DNA of 64,000 bases from Sapria himalayana (GCA_029783825.1 JAREIK010003095.1:72152-136151), one strand, 5' to 3'; counted from the stretch's first letter, positions 47,332-63,316 are shown. The notes: generated by a model from the letters alone, not told the origin. Translations and numbers: made by a program.

Positions 47332-50300
47332 TCCCCATATCTATCTATCTATTTATCTATCTATCTAAAAATGTAGGTATCTATATATTTATCTATCTAT
47401 TTGTCGATATATCTATATATCTATCTATATATCAACCTATATTCTTATCTTACTATCTATCTATATATTGATATGTCTATCTATCTATCTATATGTCTAT
47501 CTATCTATAAGCCAATCTATCTATATACCATTTAATTTATTTGTCTAATAATCTATCTATATATCTAACTATATATCTCCAAATCTTTCAATTTGTATAT
47601 CTGTATATCTATCTATCTGTATATCTATTTATCTATATATCATTCTATCAATTTATCTATTAATCTATCTATTTTACTATCTATCTATTTATATATCTTT
47701 ATATCTGTATATATGTCTATCTATCTATCTATCTGTCTACTATATTATGCTATTTGTTAATTTGTCTATCTATATATTTATCATTCTATGTATCTATCTA
47801 TCTATTTATCAATGTATATGTCTATCTATGTATCTATGTATCTATCTATCTATATGTCTACTTGTCTTTTTATCTATCTATTTGTATATCTATCTATCTA
47901 TATATATATATATATGTCAATATTTCTAACTATTTATCCGTCAATCTATCTAAGTGTTCATCTATCCCTATGTATATTTGTCAATTTGTCTACTTGCTTA
48001 TCTATCTATCTTTCTATTTATCTATCTATCTATCTTGCTCTCTATATGTCTATGTGTCAATTTACTTATCTGACTATCTGGGTATATATCAATTTGTCTA
48101 TCTATCTATCAATGAATCAATCTATTTGTATATCTTTTTAACTCTATATTTGTCAATCTATCTATTTATCAATCTATATCTATATATCTATCTATATGTC
48201 AATATGTCTATCTGTCTATATATTTATCTCTTTATGTTTCAATCTGTCTATTTGGCCGTCCATATATCCATTTATCTTTGTATCTATCTATATTTCTATC
48301 TATCAATCTATCTAATTATCTATCTATCTATCTACCTATTTGACTATCTGTCAATATATCTATCTATCTATCTAATTATCTATCAATATATCTATATATC
48401 TAGTTGTCTATCTGTCTATATGTGTATATATCTATTTCAATATGTGTCTATTTATTTGTATCTATTTATATACTTATCTATCTATCTGACTATCTGTCTA
48501 TCTGTCTATTTATCTAATTATCTATTTGTATACTTTCCTATTAGTCTATAAATATATTTGTCTATCTATGAATCTATCTATCAGTGTATGTATCGTTATG
48601 TTTATGTGTCTATCTATCTATCTATCTATTTATCTATCGATCTATCAATGTATCTATTTGTCTATGTGTCTACATGTCTATATATCAATTAAACTTTCCA
48701 TTTATCTATCTATTTATCTGTATATCTATCTATCTATTAGTTTATATGTGAATTTGTTTATGTGTCTATTTGTCTATCTATATTTTTATTTGACTCTCTT
48801 TCTATTTGCCTATTTATCTATCTATCTAGTTATCAATCAATTTATTTTTCTATCTGCCTTTATATCTATGTATCTTTCTATTTATGAATCTGTCAATATA
48901 TCTATCTTTTTATTTGTATAATTATCTAACTTTTTATATGTTTATCTATCTATCTTTCTATCTTTATATCCATCTATCTAACTATCTATCTATCAAACTA
49001 TATAATTGCCTTTCTTTCTATTTACCTAATATTCAATATATCTATCTATCTAATTATATATCAATCTATGTTTCTGTATATCTATCTTTCTATTTGTCTG
49101 TTTATCTATAATTCTTCCAATATATCTATCTAGCAATCTATCTGTATATCTATCTACTTATCTCTATATCTATCTATCAATCTATCTATATATCTAACTA
49201 TCAATATATATATATCTAGCTATCTATCTATCTTTGTATCTATTTGTCTTTTAGTTTATCTATCTATCTATCTATCTTTTTATCTTTATATATATATATA
49301 TATATATCTATCTATCTATCTATTTATATATATATATCTATCCATTTATATGCATATCTATCTATCTATCTATCTATTAATCTATCTAGGTATTTATCCA
49401 ATCTATTTATGTATCTGGTTATTTTTATATTATTCTATTTATATATTTATCTATGAATATATCGATTTATCTTTTTATTTATATATCTATTTATATATAA
49501 ATATTTATATCCATCTATCTTCCTATATGTCTAACTATCAATTTGTTTATCTATATATCAGAGTATTTCTATATTACTCAATCTTTTTATATATCTATCT
49601 ATCTATCTCTTCATCTCTCTATGTGTTTCTCATTGTATCTATTTTTCTATCTATTTTTTTATTTGTATATCTATCTATCTATTTATCAATCAATTTGGGT
49701 TTCTATCTATCTTTCTATGTATCAATTTATTTATCTGCATATCTATTTATATCTCTTTTTGTCTTTTTTTCTTCTCAATTTATCTTCTATTTCTGAATCT
49801 TTCAATCAATCAATCACTCAATCTATCTGTCTATCTAACTAACTAACTATCTATCTATCTTTTTATCAGTCTATCTATTATTGTATATATTATCTTTTTA
49901 TTTACCTATCTGTCTATATATCTATATATTATATGTCAAATTGTTCATATATCTATTATTTGTGTCTATTTATCTAGTTGTCGATCTATCTATGTTTCTA
50001 TCTATCTATCTATTTATCAATCAATCTATGTATCTATATTTCTATCTATCTATCTATCTATCTATTTGTCAATCTATTTATATATCTACCTATCTGTCTA
50101 TATGTATATCTATATGTATGTCTATCTATCTGTCTATCTGTCTATCTATATATTTTTTTAGTCTATTTGTCTATCTAGCAATCTGGCTATTTATCTATAT
50201 GTCTATATATCTATTTATATATCTATCTATCTTCATATCTATTTGTCTATATGTTTATCCATCTATCTGACTATTTGCCTATCTATCTATTTTATTATCT

Positions 50301-53300
50301 AATAGTATATCGGTCAATCTTTCTATTTCTCTATCTTTTCTAAGAACTATTTTTCTATAAATCTTTTTATCTGTCTATCTCTCTATCTTCCTATCTATCT
50401 ATTTGTTTATCTGACTTATTGTTTAATTGTTTATTTATCTATTTTTCTACATGTCTATCTATCTATCTATCTATCTATCTGTCTGTATATCTTTTAATCT
50501 ATCTATCATTATATCATTTTGTATATCTATGTGTCAATCTATTTATCTATCAATCTATCAATCTATCTACCGATATCTCAATCTATTAATCTGTATATAT
50601 GTCTATCTATCTATTTATCTGTCAGTCTATCTATACAACTATGACTATTGGACTATGTATGTTTCTATCTATCTTTATATCTACTATTTATCTATATATA
50701 TGTCAATCTATTTGTCTATTTGTCTACCTATCAATCTTTCTATTTGTCTATTTGTTTATCTATTTATCTATCTATATATCTTTCCATCTATTTATCTATT
50801 TATCTACCAAAATATTTATCTATCTATCTATTTGTCTATTATCAATTTATTTATCTATCTTTCTTTCTATTTGTCTATATATATATATATATCTAGTAAT
50901 TTGTCTAACTGTATATCTATCATCGTGTGTATCTATTTATCTATCTATCTATCTATCTATTTATCTATCTATTTATCTTTCTATGAATCTGTCTATCTAT
51001 CGATCTAACTTATATCTATCTACATATATATATGTCTATTAGTATATATCACTATCTATCAATTTGTCTATTTGTCTATTAGTCATTCTATATCTCTAAC
51101 GTTATATCTATTTGTATGTCTATCTCTTAATCTATCTATCTATCTATATATCTATTTATTATTCTATTTATTTGTCTATCTATCTATTTGCCTATCATTC
51201 AATCAATCAATCTATCTATCTAACTATCTATCTAACTATTTGTTTATTTATTTATCTATGTGTTTAACTATCTTTATATCTATCATATCTATCTATTTGT
51301 CCATCTTTCTATCTATTTATCTATCTATAAGTGTTTCTGTCTATCTGTCTATCTATATAATAATCTATCTATCTATCTATAAGTCTATCAATCTTTCTAT
51401 CAGGCTTTCTTTCTATATATCTATCTGTATATCTATCTCTTTATCAATCTTTTAGTGTATTAGTCTATTAGTCTATGTGTCTATCAATCTTTTTTTCTAT
51501 CAATCTTTTTCTCTAGCAATCTTTTAGTCTATGTGTTTATGTGTTTATCTATCTATCTATTTATCTGTCTAATGTATATCAATATATATATATATATATA
51601 TATATATCTATATGTCTATCTATTTATCTTTCAATTAGTTTATTTTTCTATTTGTCTCTATGTCTATCTGTATAACTATCTATCTGTCTATCTTTTTATA
51701 TGTTTATATTTCTGTGTCTATCTATCTGTCTATCATTCTATCTGTCTATCTATCTAATTGTCTAGGTGTCTTTTTGTCTATCAGTATATCTATTAATCTA
51801 TATATAAAGATATCCATCTATCAATCTGTCTATATATCTATCTATTTATCTATCTATATGTCTTTCTATCTTTCTGTCTATATGTCTATCTATCTGATTA
51901 TCATTTTATATATCTACCTATATATCTATCTATCTATCTATGTGTCTATTTGTTTAAATGAATACCTATCAATCAATAAATGAATAAATCAATCAGTCTG
52001 TCTATCTATCTATTTGTCTATCTATCTATCTATGTATATGTGTATCTATCTTATTTTCTATCTCTAAATCTTTCAATCGATTAATCTATCAATCTATGAA
52101 TCTATCTATATATCTATCTATCTATTTGTCTATCCATCGAATTGTCTAATTGTCTAATTATATATATATATATGATTGTCTATCTATCTATGTATCAAAC
52201 TATCTAATTGTCTATTATTCTATTAAATATTTGTTTATCTATCTATTTATCTTCTATCTTTATTTCTATTTAACTATTTATTAGTATATTTGTCTATGTG
52301 TCTATATGTGTATATGTCTATCTATTTATTTATCTATATATATATATCTTTGGATCTATGTGTTGATCATTCTATCAGTCTATATTTCTATCTATCTATT
52401 TATCTATTTTTCTATCAATCAATCAATCAATCTATTTATTTATATATCTTTCTATCTTTCTATCTATTTATCTATATGCTTATCTATATTTCTACTTATA
52501 TTTATATCGATCTATCTGTATATCTATCTATCTATATATCTATCTATCAGTTTATCTATCTATCTATCTATTTTTATTTATCTATATGTTTGTATATTTA
52601 TCTGCCTATATGCCTATCTATCTTTATATTTGTCAATCAATCTATCTATTTATTTATCTATCTTTCTATCTACCTATCTACCTCTTTGCATATATATATA
52701 TATATATTTCTCTTTCTCTCTCTCTCTCTGTTTATCTATATATATATATATATATCTATCTGTGTATCTATATATCTGTTTGCCTATCTATCTATCAATA
52801 TTTCTATCTATCTATATGTCTATCATTCTATTTGTCTATTTATCTATCTATTTGTCTCTCTATTTATCTAACTATTTATTTATCTTTCTTTCTTTCTATC
52901 TATTTATGTCTTTTAGTCTTTAAGTCTATCAACCTTTGTGTTTATGTGTCTATTTGTTTTTTAGTCTATCTTTCTATTAGTCGATGCATCTATGTGTCTA
53001 TCTATCTATCTATCTGTCTGTCTATTTGTCTCTTTGCCCATCTTTCTAATTATATATCTAGTGAGCTAAGATCCATATTTTACTCAACTTTAAGTCATCT
53101 TTGGCATGACACTTAAAATTATGTCATTTAGGTCAGTAACTCTTACCAATTACATCTAGCTCAATTCTTAGATGTTTATGTGATTTTGACATCATATGTC
53201 CCCGCATGTTTTAATCCCATCTAATGCCATTAGAACAAAAACCATTTTAATAGCATAATAAAGTTAAACCATTTTTAATCATATGGGTAGTTCCATCACT

Positions 53301-54069
53301 AATCTTTACTTACTAATGTCATATTATTTACTTCTACTATGCTAGAACCCACATTAAGGTGATAAAAGGTTTGCCAAGTGTTTAAATATAGATGACATGT
53401 TAACATTAAACATTATGTGAGGGAACTTGATTGATTTTAATTTCAATTAATATTATCTTATCATATATCTTGTATCAACTACTCATGTAACATTTTACAT
53501 AGCTTCTCATGCATGCATATAATAAACATGTCATAGTATGGCCTTAAACTAGATAGATCTCCACAAGCCAATATGAAGATCAATAGTTATTAATCCTAGA
53601 TAGTAATAAGTAGCTCCATGAAGTTGATTTGACGATGAACTCGCGCATATACACCTAGCTCCTCCATCATCATGATTGGATTGCATGACTTCAAATGGCT
53701 TGCATTGTCTCTCTATTTTTATTATAATAATTAAAAAATTACAATAAAACAAAAATGGCATGCAAGCCATATTTAATAATTACAACCCTTGACAAAAAAA
53801 AAATAATACTCTACCAAACACTTTGGTTAAAAAGGCCATACTTTGCACATGTGAAGCAATTTAACATGCAAAATATATAATGTTATTAGATAGCATAAAT
53901 AATTTTCATTAAAAGAAATAAATAATACTAATATTGTATTTAAAAAAAATTAAATGTATAAGGTTATGTAGAGTTGTTATGGTGGTTCCGCTAGCTGGTT
54001 AGCTGGTGAGGTCAAGGGGGCCACCCTCACCAGGTAGGGGGTAGCACCCGTAGGAAAAAAAATTAAATT

Positions 54070-54290
54070 TCCATTGATTTTAGTAATAAATTTTCATTGA
54101 TCTCATCAATAAATTTTCATTGATCTCATCAATAAATGTTCATTGATCATATCAAAAAATTTTTATTAATCTCATCAATAAATTTTGATTTATCTTATAA
54201 ATAAATTTTTATTAATCTTATTAATACATTGTTATTAATCTCATCAATAAATTTTTTATTAGTATTATCAATAAAATTAAAATAATGCAA
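54070..54290. repeat. 23-bp minisatellite, about nine copies
   Basis: Tandem units of the type GATCTCATCAATAAATTTTC plus ATT repeat with increasing divergence to the right. The unit length is 23 bp, with a 24-bp copy near the end. Confidence 0.88.
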
Positions 54291-54680
54291 AATCCATCAT
54301 AATCAGATTAAAACAACATATTCTATAATCTCATTTTACATTGGGCATATTTTGGCACCCCCATAAACAATCACTAATAAATCAAAATAAATATATGAAT
54401 TTAGTCCATGTATTAATCTGATTAAGACAAAGCTAGAATCATATATCATGCTATTAAACACTTTATTGGTAATATCCAATTCGAATTCTCAATCATATTA
54501 ATGAATTCTTTTAGGTTTCAGATTCAATCAATAAATGCCCCAACAAAACCTATTAACTATGTTGATCACACAAACCATAATATCACATATATTCAAAATT
54601 GAAAATCATGCTAGAATCATATACATCACATACATATACTAAAATGTGGCATTATTAGTTTTTATGAAAACACAAGTTCC

Positions 54681-54691
54681 TATGATACCAC
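54681..54691 (-). promoter_or_regulatory. Primer-binding site for initiator tRNA-Met
   Basis: The minus strand reads GTGGTATCATA directly after the LTR terminus CCCCAACA. Plant LTR elements primed by initiator tRNA-Met have TGGTATCAGAGC one to three bases after the LTR. The first eight bases match. Confidence 0.75.
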
Positions 54692-56189
54692 TGTTGGGGT
54701 TTCGGGTAGCATATCCAATCTAATTGGAATATAAATGAACAAAATCCATAATTTTTATTTCTTAACCCACCAAAGATCACATGTGATTCATATAAACACT
54801 AAGGAACTGTAAACAAAATAAACCTCTTGTAGATCAATTCATCAAGCCTTCAAAGTGTGCGTTATTGTTTATTCGGATCTTCAAAGGTATTGCCTTTGAG
54901 AAAAATGACCACCCTTTACAAGCATCCGCACATGAACAAATAATGAACTATCTTTTTGAATGCTAGTTCAGCTTCATCTTCTCAAAATGAAAGGGTTTCT
55001 CTATCTTTTATATAAGATGACTACTTGCATAAAATATGTCTCACATATATATATACAAGTCTGCTAAGATTTTAGTCATAAATGAAATTAATTATAGATT
55101 TAAAACTCTTTTAAATAATAAAAACTTAAATTCAAATCCTTAAAATCCATTTTAAATGAATTTATTTATTAAAACTCAAGTTCAATGTAACAAAATTATT
55201 TATTTATTTAAATCACGAATTTAAACTTTCTCAAAATTAAATTCAAATTTAAATTATAACTAATTGTTATTTTAATTTAAAATAATCTCATCATTTAAAA
55301 TTACTATAGAAAGTGAAAAATCATAACTATTATTATTTTTTCTTAATGTTCGACCTTATAGGTTCAATTAATATTAGCCATAGGCCTAAATCACATTTTG
55401 ATCCTATAATTCATAAGTGGCCTCTAGCAAAACATTATGAAGACCCAAGTTAAATGAAAAGCTCATGATCTGATACAACCATAATATAGCTAATGACATA
55501 TTCCTTTTATCTCATGATATCTTTATAGAATATAAGGCATGGAAAAAGTCAACCTTATATCATTCATTCTTTGATTACTTGAAAGCCAATTAGAATGGCT
55601 AAACAAATGATATTGATCTCCATCAATTCAGTTGAGCATGGGCAAACATTTGTCAGTCTTAATTATCGAGGGGACCTAGAGATATCTCTCTTATAATAAG
55701 AGGGATAAATTCAATCTTAATCATTCATATCTAACTACATTATTTTTATTATGTTGAAGTATAACCTTTATAGTAATCTGATTAAATACAATGTTTGATT
55801 ATATTAAAACACAATATTCCTTATGCAGAGAACTACAGCGATTTGAGGTCAAAGGATTTAAAAACATAACTATTAGAAATTAACTTATGACTTTGATCCA
55901 TGTATTAATCTCAAGATGAGTATGTCTAATATTTGTTTTCAACAAATAGCTATAAATTTGATTTATATCTCATACACACATTCATCACATGAATATCAAT
56001 AAAACTTTATACTAATCTTATTTCATTTCTATTCCCATAACAATAAGCGAATAGGGACATTTAGAAGAATTAATAATTTAATTATATGATATTATATATA
56101 ATAAATATGTAAGTAATCACAATAATTAATTATCACAAATAGACAAAATACCATATCCATACAATAGGCCTAATTCACTATTACTAACA
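54692..56189 (-). mobile_element. LTR of a minus-strand retrotransposon, 1498 bp
   Basis: On the plus strand the segment starts TGTTGGGGTTTCGG at 54692 and ends TTACTAACA at 56189, so it has the TG...CA ends expected of an LTR (minus strand TGTTAGTAA...CCCCAACA). The primer-binding site abuts the inner end. The array resumes within about 15 bases of the outer end. The partner LTR is not visible at the other side of the island, and no 5-bp duplication could be confirmed. The element is therefore a single LTR with part of its internal region. The copia or gypsy superfamily cannot be decided without pol. Confidence 0.65.
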
Positions 56190-56471
56190 TATATGTCAAT
56201 ATAACTATCTATTTATGTAATGATCTAACTATCAATTTTCTATCTATCTATTTATCCAACTGTCTATCATTCAAACTATCTAATTTTCTATCTATCTATC
56301 TATCTATGTATCAATCAATTTATCAATCTATCTACTTTTCTATCAATCTATGTGTTTATTTATGTATTTATATATCTATATATTTATCTATGTTTTTATC
56401 TCTGTGTCAATCAATCAATCAATCAAACTATCTATCTATCTTTTTATCTATCTATTTGTCTATATGTATAT

Positions 56472-56474
<3 letters not shown>

Positions 56475-56542
<68 letters not shown>
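56475..56542. repeat. (TA)n microsatellite, about 68 bp
   Basis: This is a pure TA run embedded in the array soon after block D starts. Confidence 0.97.
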
Positions 56543-56545
<3 letters not shown>

Positions 56546-57657
56546 CTATTTAGCTATCTATCTATCGGTCAATCTTTCTAACAATATATTTGTCTATCTA
56601 TTTGCCTATCTAATAATGTGTATATCTAATTATATATCTAAATGTATTTATCTTAATCTTTCAATCTATCTATTTGAATATTTATTTATCTTTAAATTAG
56701 ACTATTTATCTATATATTTATATCTCGATCTTCTATTTGTCTATTTTCTATTTCAATAGTAATTTATCTATATATCTATCTATCTCTCTATCTTTCTATC
56801 TACCTATTAGCCTATCTATCTTTCTATTTATCAATCTATCTATTTAACTATGTATCATTCCATCTATCTGTCTATCTATATATCTATCATTATGTCTATC
56901 TATCTATCTATCTATAAATCTATCAATTTCTCTATTAATATATCTATCTATATGCCTATTTGTTTATATATATAGTTATTTGCTTATCTGTCCATATGTC
57001 ATTCTGTGTATCTTTTTATCTTTCTATCTATCTACCGATCTATCTATCTATGTTCCTATCTGTCAATTTATCTATTTGTCTATATATATATATATATCTA
57101 TATATCTACCAATTTTTGTACCTATCTATATGTCTATCAATCTATCTATATGTCAAAATGTCTATCTATCTATGTATTTGTCTAACTATTTTACTATCTT
57201 TCTATCTATTTGTTTATCTCCCTAATCTATCTATTTGTCTATATGTCTATCTATCTATCTATATATCTATCTCTTTATCTATCTATCTATCTATCTAACT
57301 ATTAAATTATCTATCTGTCAATATATCTATCTATCTTTCTTTCTATATATATATTTATATATCTATCTATCTATTTATCTATCTGCCTATCTTCCTATCT
57401 ATCAATTTGTTTATCTATCAATTTGTTTATCTATCAATCTCTCTATCTCAATAACTCTATGTCTCTATGTATCTATCTATCTATTTATCTATCTATAAGT
57501 CTAATTGTTTTTCTATCTATTTGCTTTTATGTCTATCTACCTATATTTCAATCTATCTATCTATCTAACTATCTTTTTATCCATATAGATGTATATCCAT
57601 GTCATTGTCTTCTATATATCTTTTTATCTATCTATTTGTCTAAATGTCTATCTATAA

Positions 57658-57692
<35 letters not shown>

Positions 57693-59738
57693 TCTATCTA
57701 TCTATTTTTCTATCTAACTAACTAACTATTTATATGTCTATCTATCTATATGACTATCTCTCTATCTATCTTTCGATCGATATATTTATCTATTTGTCTA
57801 TCTATCTATCTAACTATCTATTTTTCTACTTATTGATCTAACTATCTATCTATTTGTCTATCTATCAATTTATCAATCTATCAATCTATCTTCTGTCTAT
57901 CGATCTATCTCCATATTTTTATAATAGTCTATCAGTCTATAAATATATGAGTTTATCCATCACTCTATTTATCTATCTATTTGTATGTCTATCTATCTAA
58001 TTTTCTAAATATATATTTGTCTATTTGTTTATCTATATATTTTATTATATGTCTATTTGTCTACCAATCTTTATGTCTATATGTCTATCTTTATATTTTC
58101 AAATCTATATTTCTATTTATCTATTTATATTTCAACCTATTAATTTGTCAATCATTCAATCTTTCTATTTGTCTATATCATAACGAGTCAAACAATTTAT
58201 ATGTCTATTAATCAATTAAAGTATGTGTCTATCTATTTAACTAACTATCTATCTATCTATTTTTATATGTTTATCTATCTATCTGTGTATCTATTTATCT
58301 GTCTATCTATCAATATATCTCTCTAACTATCTTTTTCTCTAACTAGCTATCTATATATCTATCTATTTTTATATCTATTTTTCTATCCGTTTATTTATAA
58401 ATCTATCAATCTATCTATCGATCTATCTGCAAATCTCTCTATCTATCTATTAGTCTATTAGTCTATAAGTCTCTTTATCATTCCATCAATTTCTCTATAT
58501 ATAAATCTATCTTTCTATATATCTATTTGCCTAACTATCTATTTGGGTCAAACTATTTATTTGTTTATCTTTCTGTATATAGATCTATCTATCTATCAAT
58601 ATATCTTTCAATCTATTATTCTATCTATCTAAATATTTTTTTTCTATATAATTCACTAACTGTCTAACTAACTATCTATATGTATAACTATTTAAAAGAG
58701 TATATATATATATTTGTCAATATGTTTATCTATATATCTATCTATTTTTCTGTCTATATATATGTATGTCTATCTATCTACCTAACTGTATATTTGAATA
58801 TCTATCTATCTATTTATCTATATAATTGAATATCTATCTATCTTTCTATCTTTCTATCTATTTTGTATTTTTCTCTCTATCTTTCTATTAGTCTATAAAT
58901 CTTTGTATCATTCCATCTATTTATATGTCTATCTATCTATCTATCTATATGTCTATTAATCAATTTGCCTAACTATCTTTATGTGTCGATCTATCTATCT
59001 ATCTTTCTCTCGATAGGTCTATATTTATATCTATCTATCTATCTATAAATATAACTTTCTTTCTTTCAATTTGTGAATATATTAATCTTTCTTTCTTTCA
59101 ATCTTTCTATCAATCTAATTAACTATCTATCTATTTATCTATATATATATATTTATCTAACTATTTGTCTATCTATTTCTCTATTTATCCACCTTTCTAT
59201 CAAGCTGTTTATCTTTCTATCTATCTATTTGTTTATATATCGATGTATCTATCTATCTATGTTTCTTTATATCTATATATATATATATATACTCTATCTA
59301 TCTATCTATCTATCTATCTATTTTTCTATCTATCTATCTATCTAGATGGAAATCAATATATTTGTATATCTATTTATCACTTTATCTATTAAATTGTCAT
59401 TCACTCAATCAATCTATCAATCTATCTTTCTATTTAGCAAACTATCTGACTATATGTTAGTCTATTAGTCTATTTGTCTATTTGTCTATCTTTTATTTAT
59501 GTATCTATCTATATGTCTATCTATCTATTTTTCTATCATTCTATGTGTTTATATATCTATCTGACTATCTATCTATATGTCTATCTATCTATCTCACCAT
59601 CTATCTATCTATATATTGATTTATCTATCTTTCTATATATCTATCGATCTATTCATCTGTCTATCTACCTATGCATATATTTATTTGTATATCTTTCTAG
59701 CTATCTATCTTTTTCTATATATGTCTATCTTTCTATAG

Positions 59739-59774
<36 letters not shown>

Positions 59775-59994
59775 ATCTATCTACTTATCTATCAATCTAT
59801 CTTTATAATTATCTATCTATCAATTTATTTATCAATCTATCTATGTATATACCTCTATCTATATATCTATATATGCAAATATTTTTTAATCTACCTATCT
59901 ACATATCTATCAATCTGTCAATCAATTTATGTCTATCTGACTATATTCTCTTTATTTATTTATTTTACTATCTATCTATATATCAATCTATATG

Positions 59995-60033
<39 letters not shown>

Positions 60034-61946
60034 GTCGATCTATCTATTTATCTATCTATCTAATTATATCTCTCTATCTACCGATATGCTTATCTATTTA
60101 TATGTCTATTTTAATATCTAACTATATATATATCTCCATGTCTTTCTATCTATGTAGCTATTTGTCTATCTGCCGATATGTATATCTAGATACCTATCTA
60201 TAGATATATATCTTTCTATCTTTCAATCATTATATCTGTCTATCAGTATATTTGTCTATATATCTATCATTCAATATGTATATATATATCTATCTTTCTA
60301 CATATATGCCTATCTCTTTATCTATTTATTTGTAAATATATATACCAATTTATTTGCAAATCTATATCTCTGTATATCTTTCTATCTTTCTGCATATGTG
60401 TCAATATATCTATCTATCTATCTGTTTCTATCTATTTATCTGACTATCAATCTTTCAGCATATCTATATATATAGTGACATAGTTTATAATGTATATATC
60501 TGCCTATCTATCTTGCCATCTATCTATTTGGGTATCTATCAATCTACCTATCTGCATATGTATTTAATTATTTATCTATCTATCTATCTATATATCTATC
60601 TATCTATGTGTATATATATTTATCTCACTTTTTGTCGATCTATGTATCTATAAATCTATATAACTTTCTATATATCTCTATATCTATCTTCCTATCTTTC
60701 TAAATCTTTATCTATCTATTTATCTTTTTGACTATTAGTATATCATTCGATATCTCTAATTATCTATTTATATATTAGTCTCTCAATATGTCTCTCTGTC
60801 ATTTTATCTATTTTTCAATCTATCTATCTTTCTATCATTATATATATTTATCTATCTATTTGTATCTCTATCTATCTGTCTATCTATCTATCTATCAATT
60901 TATCAATTTATATATCTATATATCTATTTATCTATCCATCTATTTGTTCATCTATCTATGTGTCTATGTGTCTATCAATCAATTTGTCTATCTATTTGTC
61001 TCTCTTTCTACTTGTATATCTATTAATCAATATATCTATTTGTCTATGTGTCTTTGTGTCTATGAGTCTAACTAATTATTTATCTATCTATCTATCTATC
61101 TCTCTATCTATCTATATATCTATCAGTCTATTTTTATATATGTATATCTACCTATCTATCTATCTATTTTTCTATCTATCTAACTATCTATTTATATATC
61201 TATTAGTCTATTAGTTTTTCTATTTTTCTATCTATTTATATTTCTATTAGTTTATCTATCTATTTGTCTATCTATTAATCAATCTATGTTTATAGCTATC
61301 TATATATCTATTTATTAATCTATCTATCTATTTATCTGTATATTTTCTTATCTATCTATATGTCCATCTATTTATTTGTTTATTTATCTAAATTCCTATA
61401 TGTTTATCAATCTAAATATGTAACTATCTAACTATTAATATTTCTATCTGTCTATCTATTTTAACTATTTATCTAAGCAACTATATAACTATCTATATAT
61501 CTATATATCTATTTATCTATCTATCTATCTATCTATATATCTATCTATATGTCAATTTGTTAATTTGTCAATATGTTTATTAGTTAATTTCTATATCATT
61601 CTATATATCTATGTGATTATCTAACTAATTTTCTATTTATTAGTCCATCAGTATATCAGTCTATCTGTCTATTTATCAATCTATCTACTTGTATATCTAT
61701 CTATCTAAATATCTATCTCTCTACTTATCTAAATATCTGCCTATATATTTATCTATTTATCTCTCTATGCATCAATCTTTATATCTATATGAATAACTAC
61801 CTATATTCCTATCTACCTACCTATCTATCTATTTATTCGTATATCTATCTATCTATCTATTTGACTATCTATATAAATATTAGTCAATCAATCCATCTAT
61901 CTATATGTCTATCTTTATTTCTATCTATGATTCTATTTGTATTTTT

Positions 61947-61989
<43 letters not shown>

Positions 61990-62854
61990 CTTTCTCTCTA
62001 TCTCCTAATCTACCTATCTACCTTTCAATCTATCTAACTATCTATCTATTTATCTATATATCTATCTATCTATCTATTTATCTATATATCTAGATATCTA
62101 TCTATCTTTCTTTCTATATTTCTGTCTATTTGTCAATGTGTCTATCTATCTATGTGTCTATCTATTTATATGTCTATCTATTTATCTAGTTGTCTATCAT
62201 TTGATTTGTCTATATTTCTATTTGTCTATTTACATATATATTTAGCTATCTATCTATCTATCTGTCAATTTGGCTATCTAACATTCTCTTTATATTTTCT
62301 ATCTATCTGCATATCTATCTTTCTATCTATCTATGTATTTATCAATCAATCTATCTATGTGTCCATATGTCCGTCTAAATATTTGGCTATCTATCTATAG
62401 ATCTATCTATAAATCTATATATCAATATATCTACTATCTATTTATCTATGCATACATACATACATATATATATATATATAAAATTATCTTCCAATTTGTT
62501 AATCAATTTATCTATCAATATATAAATATCTATCAATCTATCTATATGTCTATATATTTATCGGTCTATCTATCAATCTTACTATTTATCTATCATTCTA
62601 TCTATATTTCTATACCTCTATCTATCTATATCTCCATTTTTCTATTTATCTATCTCTCTATATGTCTTAATATCTATCTATCTCTCTAATTATCTATCAT
62701 TGAATTTTTATGTATACCTAATGATTTGTCTATTTTTCTATTTATATATCTTTATTTCTATTTATCTAACTATTTGTCTATTATTCTATCTTTTTATATC
62801 TTTATATGTTTATCTATCTATCTATCTAACTATCCATCAAAGTATTAGTCAATC

Positions 62855-62893
<39 letters not shown>

Positions 62894-63316
62894 CTACACA
62901 TTTGTCTATATATCTATATGTGTATTTCTCTATCTTTCAAGATTTCTCTATTTCTCTCATTCTTTCTATATTGAATATCTTTTAACAATATATTCTATCT
63001 ATCTATCTATTAGTTTATTTATATATTTATCTATCTATCTATCAATTTTTCTATCTATTTATTTGTTTATATGTATATCTATATATATGTCTATCAATCA
63101 TTCTAACAATCTATCGTTCTATCTTTATGTCTATATATCTAGCAGTCTATCTATCTATCAAACATTCAATCTATCTATTTATCATTCATTTTTATCTATC
63201 TACCTATCTATCTGTCTGTTAATCTATCAATCTTTATATTTTTCTATCTATCTATCTATTTATCTTTCTTTCTTTCTATCTTTCTATCTTTCAATCCATC
63301 TATTTATCTATCTATC

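Larger units (their letters stand above)
35565..53060 (+). repeat. Degenerate (CTAT)n = (GATA)n array, block C
   Basis: This is 17.5 kb of the same repeat in the same orientation. Embedded TA runs occur at about 39820-39869, 40432-40466, 41999-42030, 42869-42891, 43624-43696, 46362-46401 and 51580-51606. GT runs occur at 39199-39229 and 42846-42868. Several segments are duplicated at larger scale (listed separately). It ends at about 53060, where unique AT-rich sequence starts. All long plus-strand frames here are Leu-Ser-Ile-Tyr artefacts. Confidence 0.97.
53061..54691. other. Unique AT-rich island interrupting the array, with LTR-element internal start
   Basis: This 1.6 kb lies on the PBS side of the LTR at 54692-56189, so it may be the remaining internal region of that minus-strand element. 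I see no gag or pol similarity. The minus-strand frame at 53549-53770 is short and has no recognisable domain. It includes a GC-richer stretch near 53985-54050 and the minisatellite at 54070-54290. Confidence 0.5.

Noticed and set aside
53549..53770. 73-codon minus-strand frame
   Set aside because: It is short, has no domain, and lies in apparently non-coding sequence next to the LTR element.
53985..54062. Possible SINE-like piece, GC-richer with an A-run after GGGTAGCACCCGTAGG
   Set aside because: No convincing pol III A and B boxes or flanking duplication could be seen. The A-run is short and AT-rich DNA follows.
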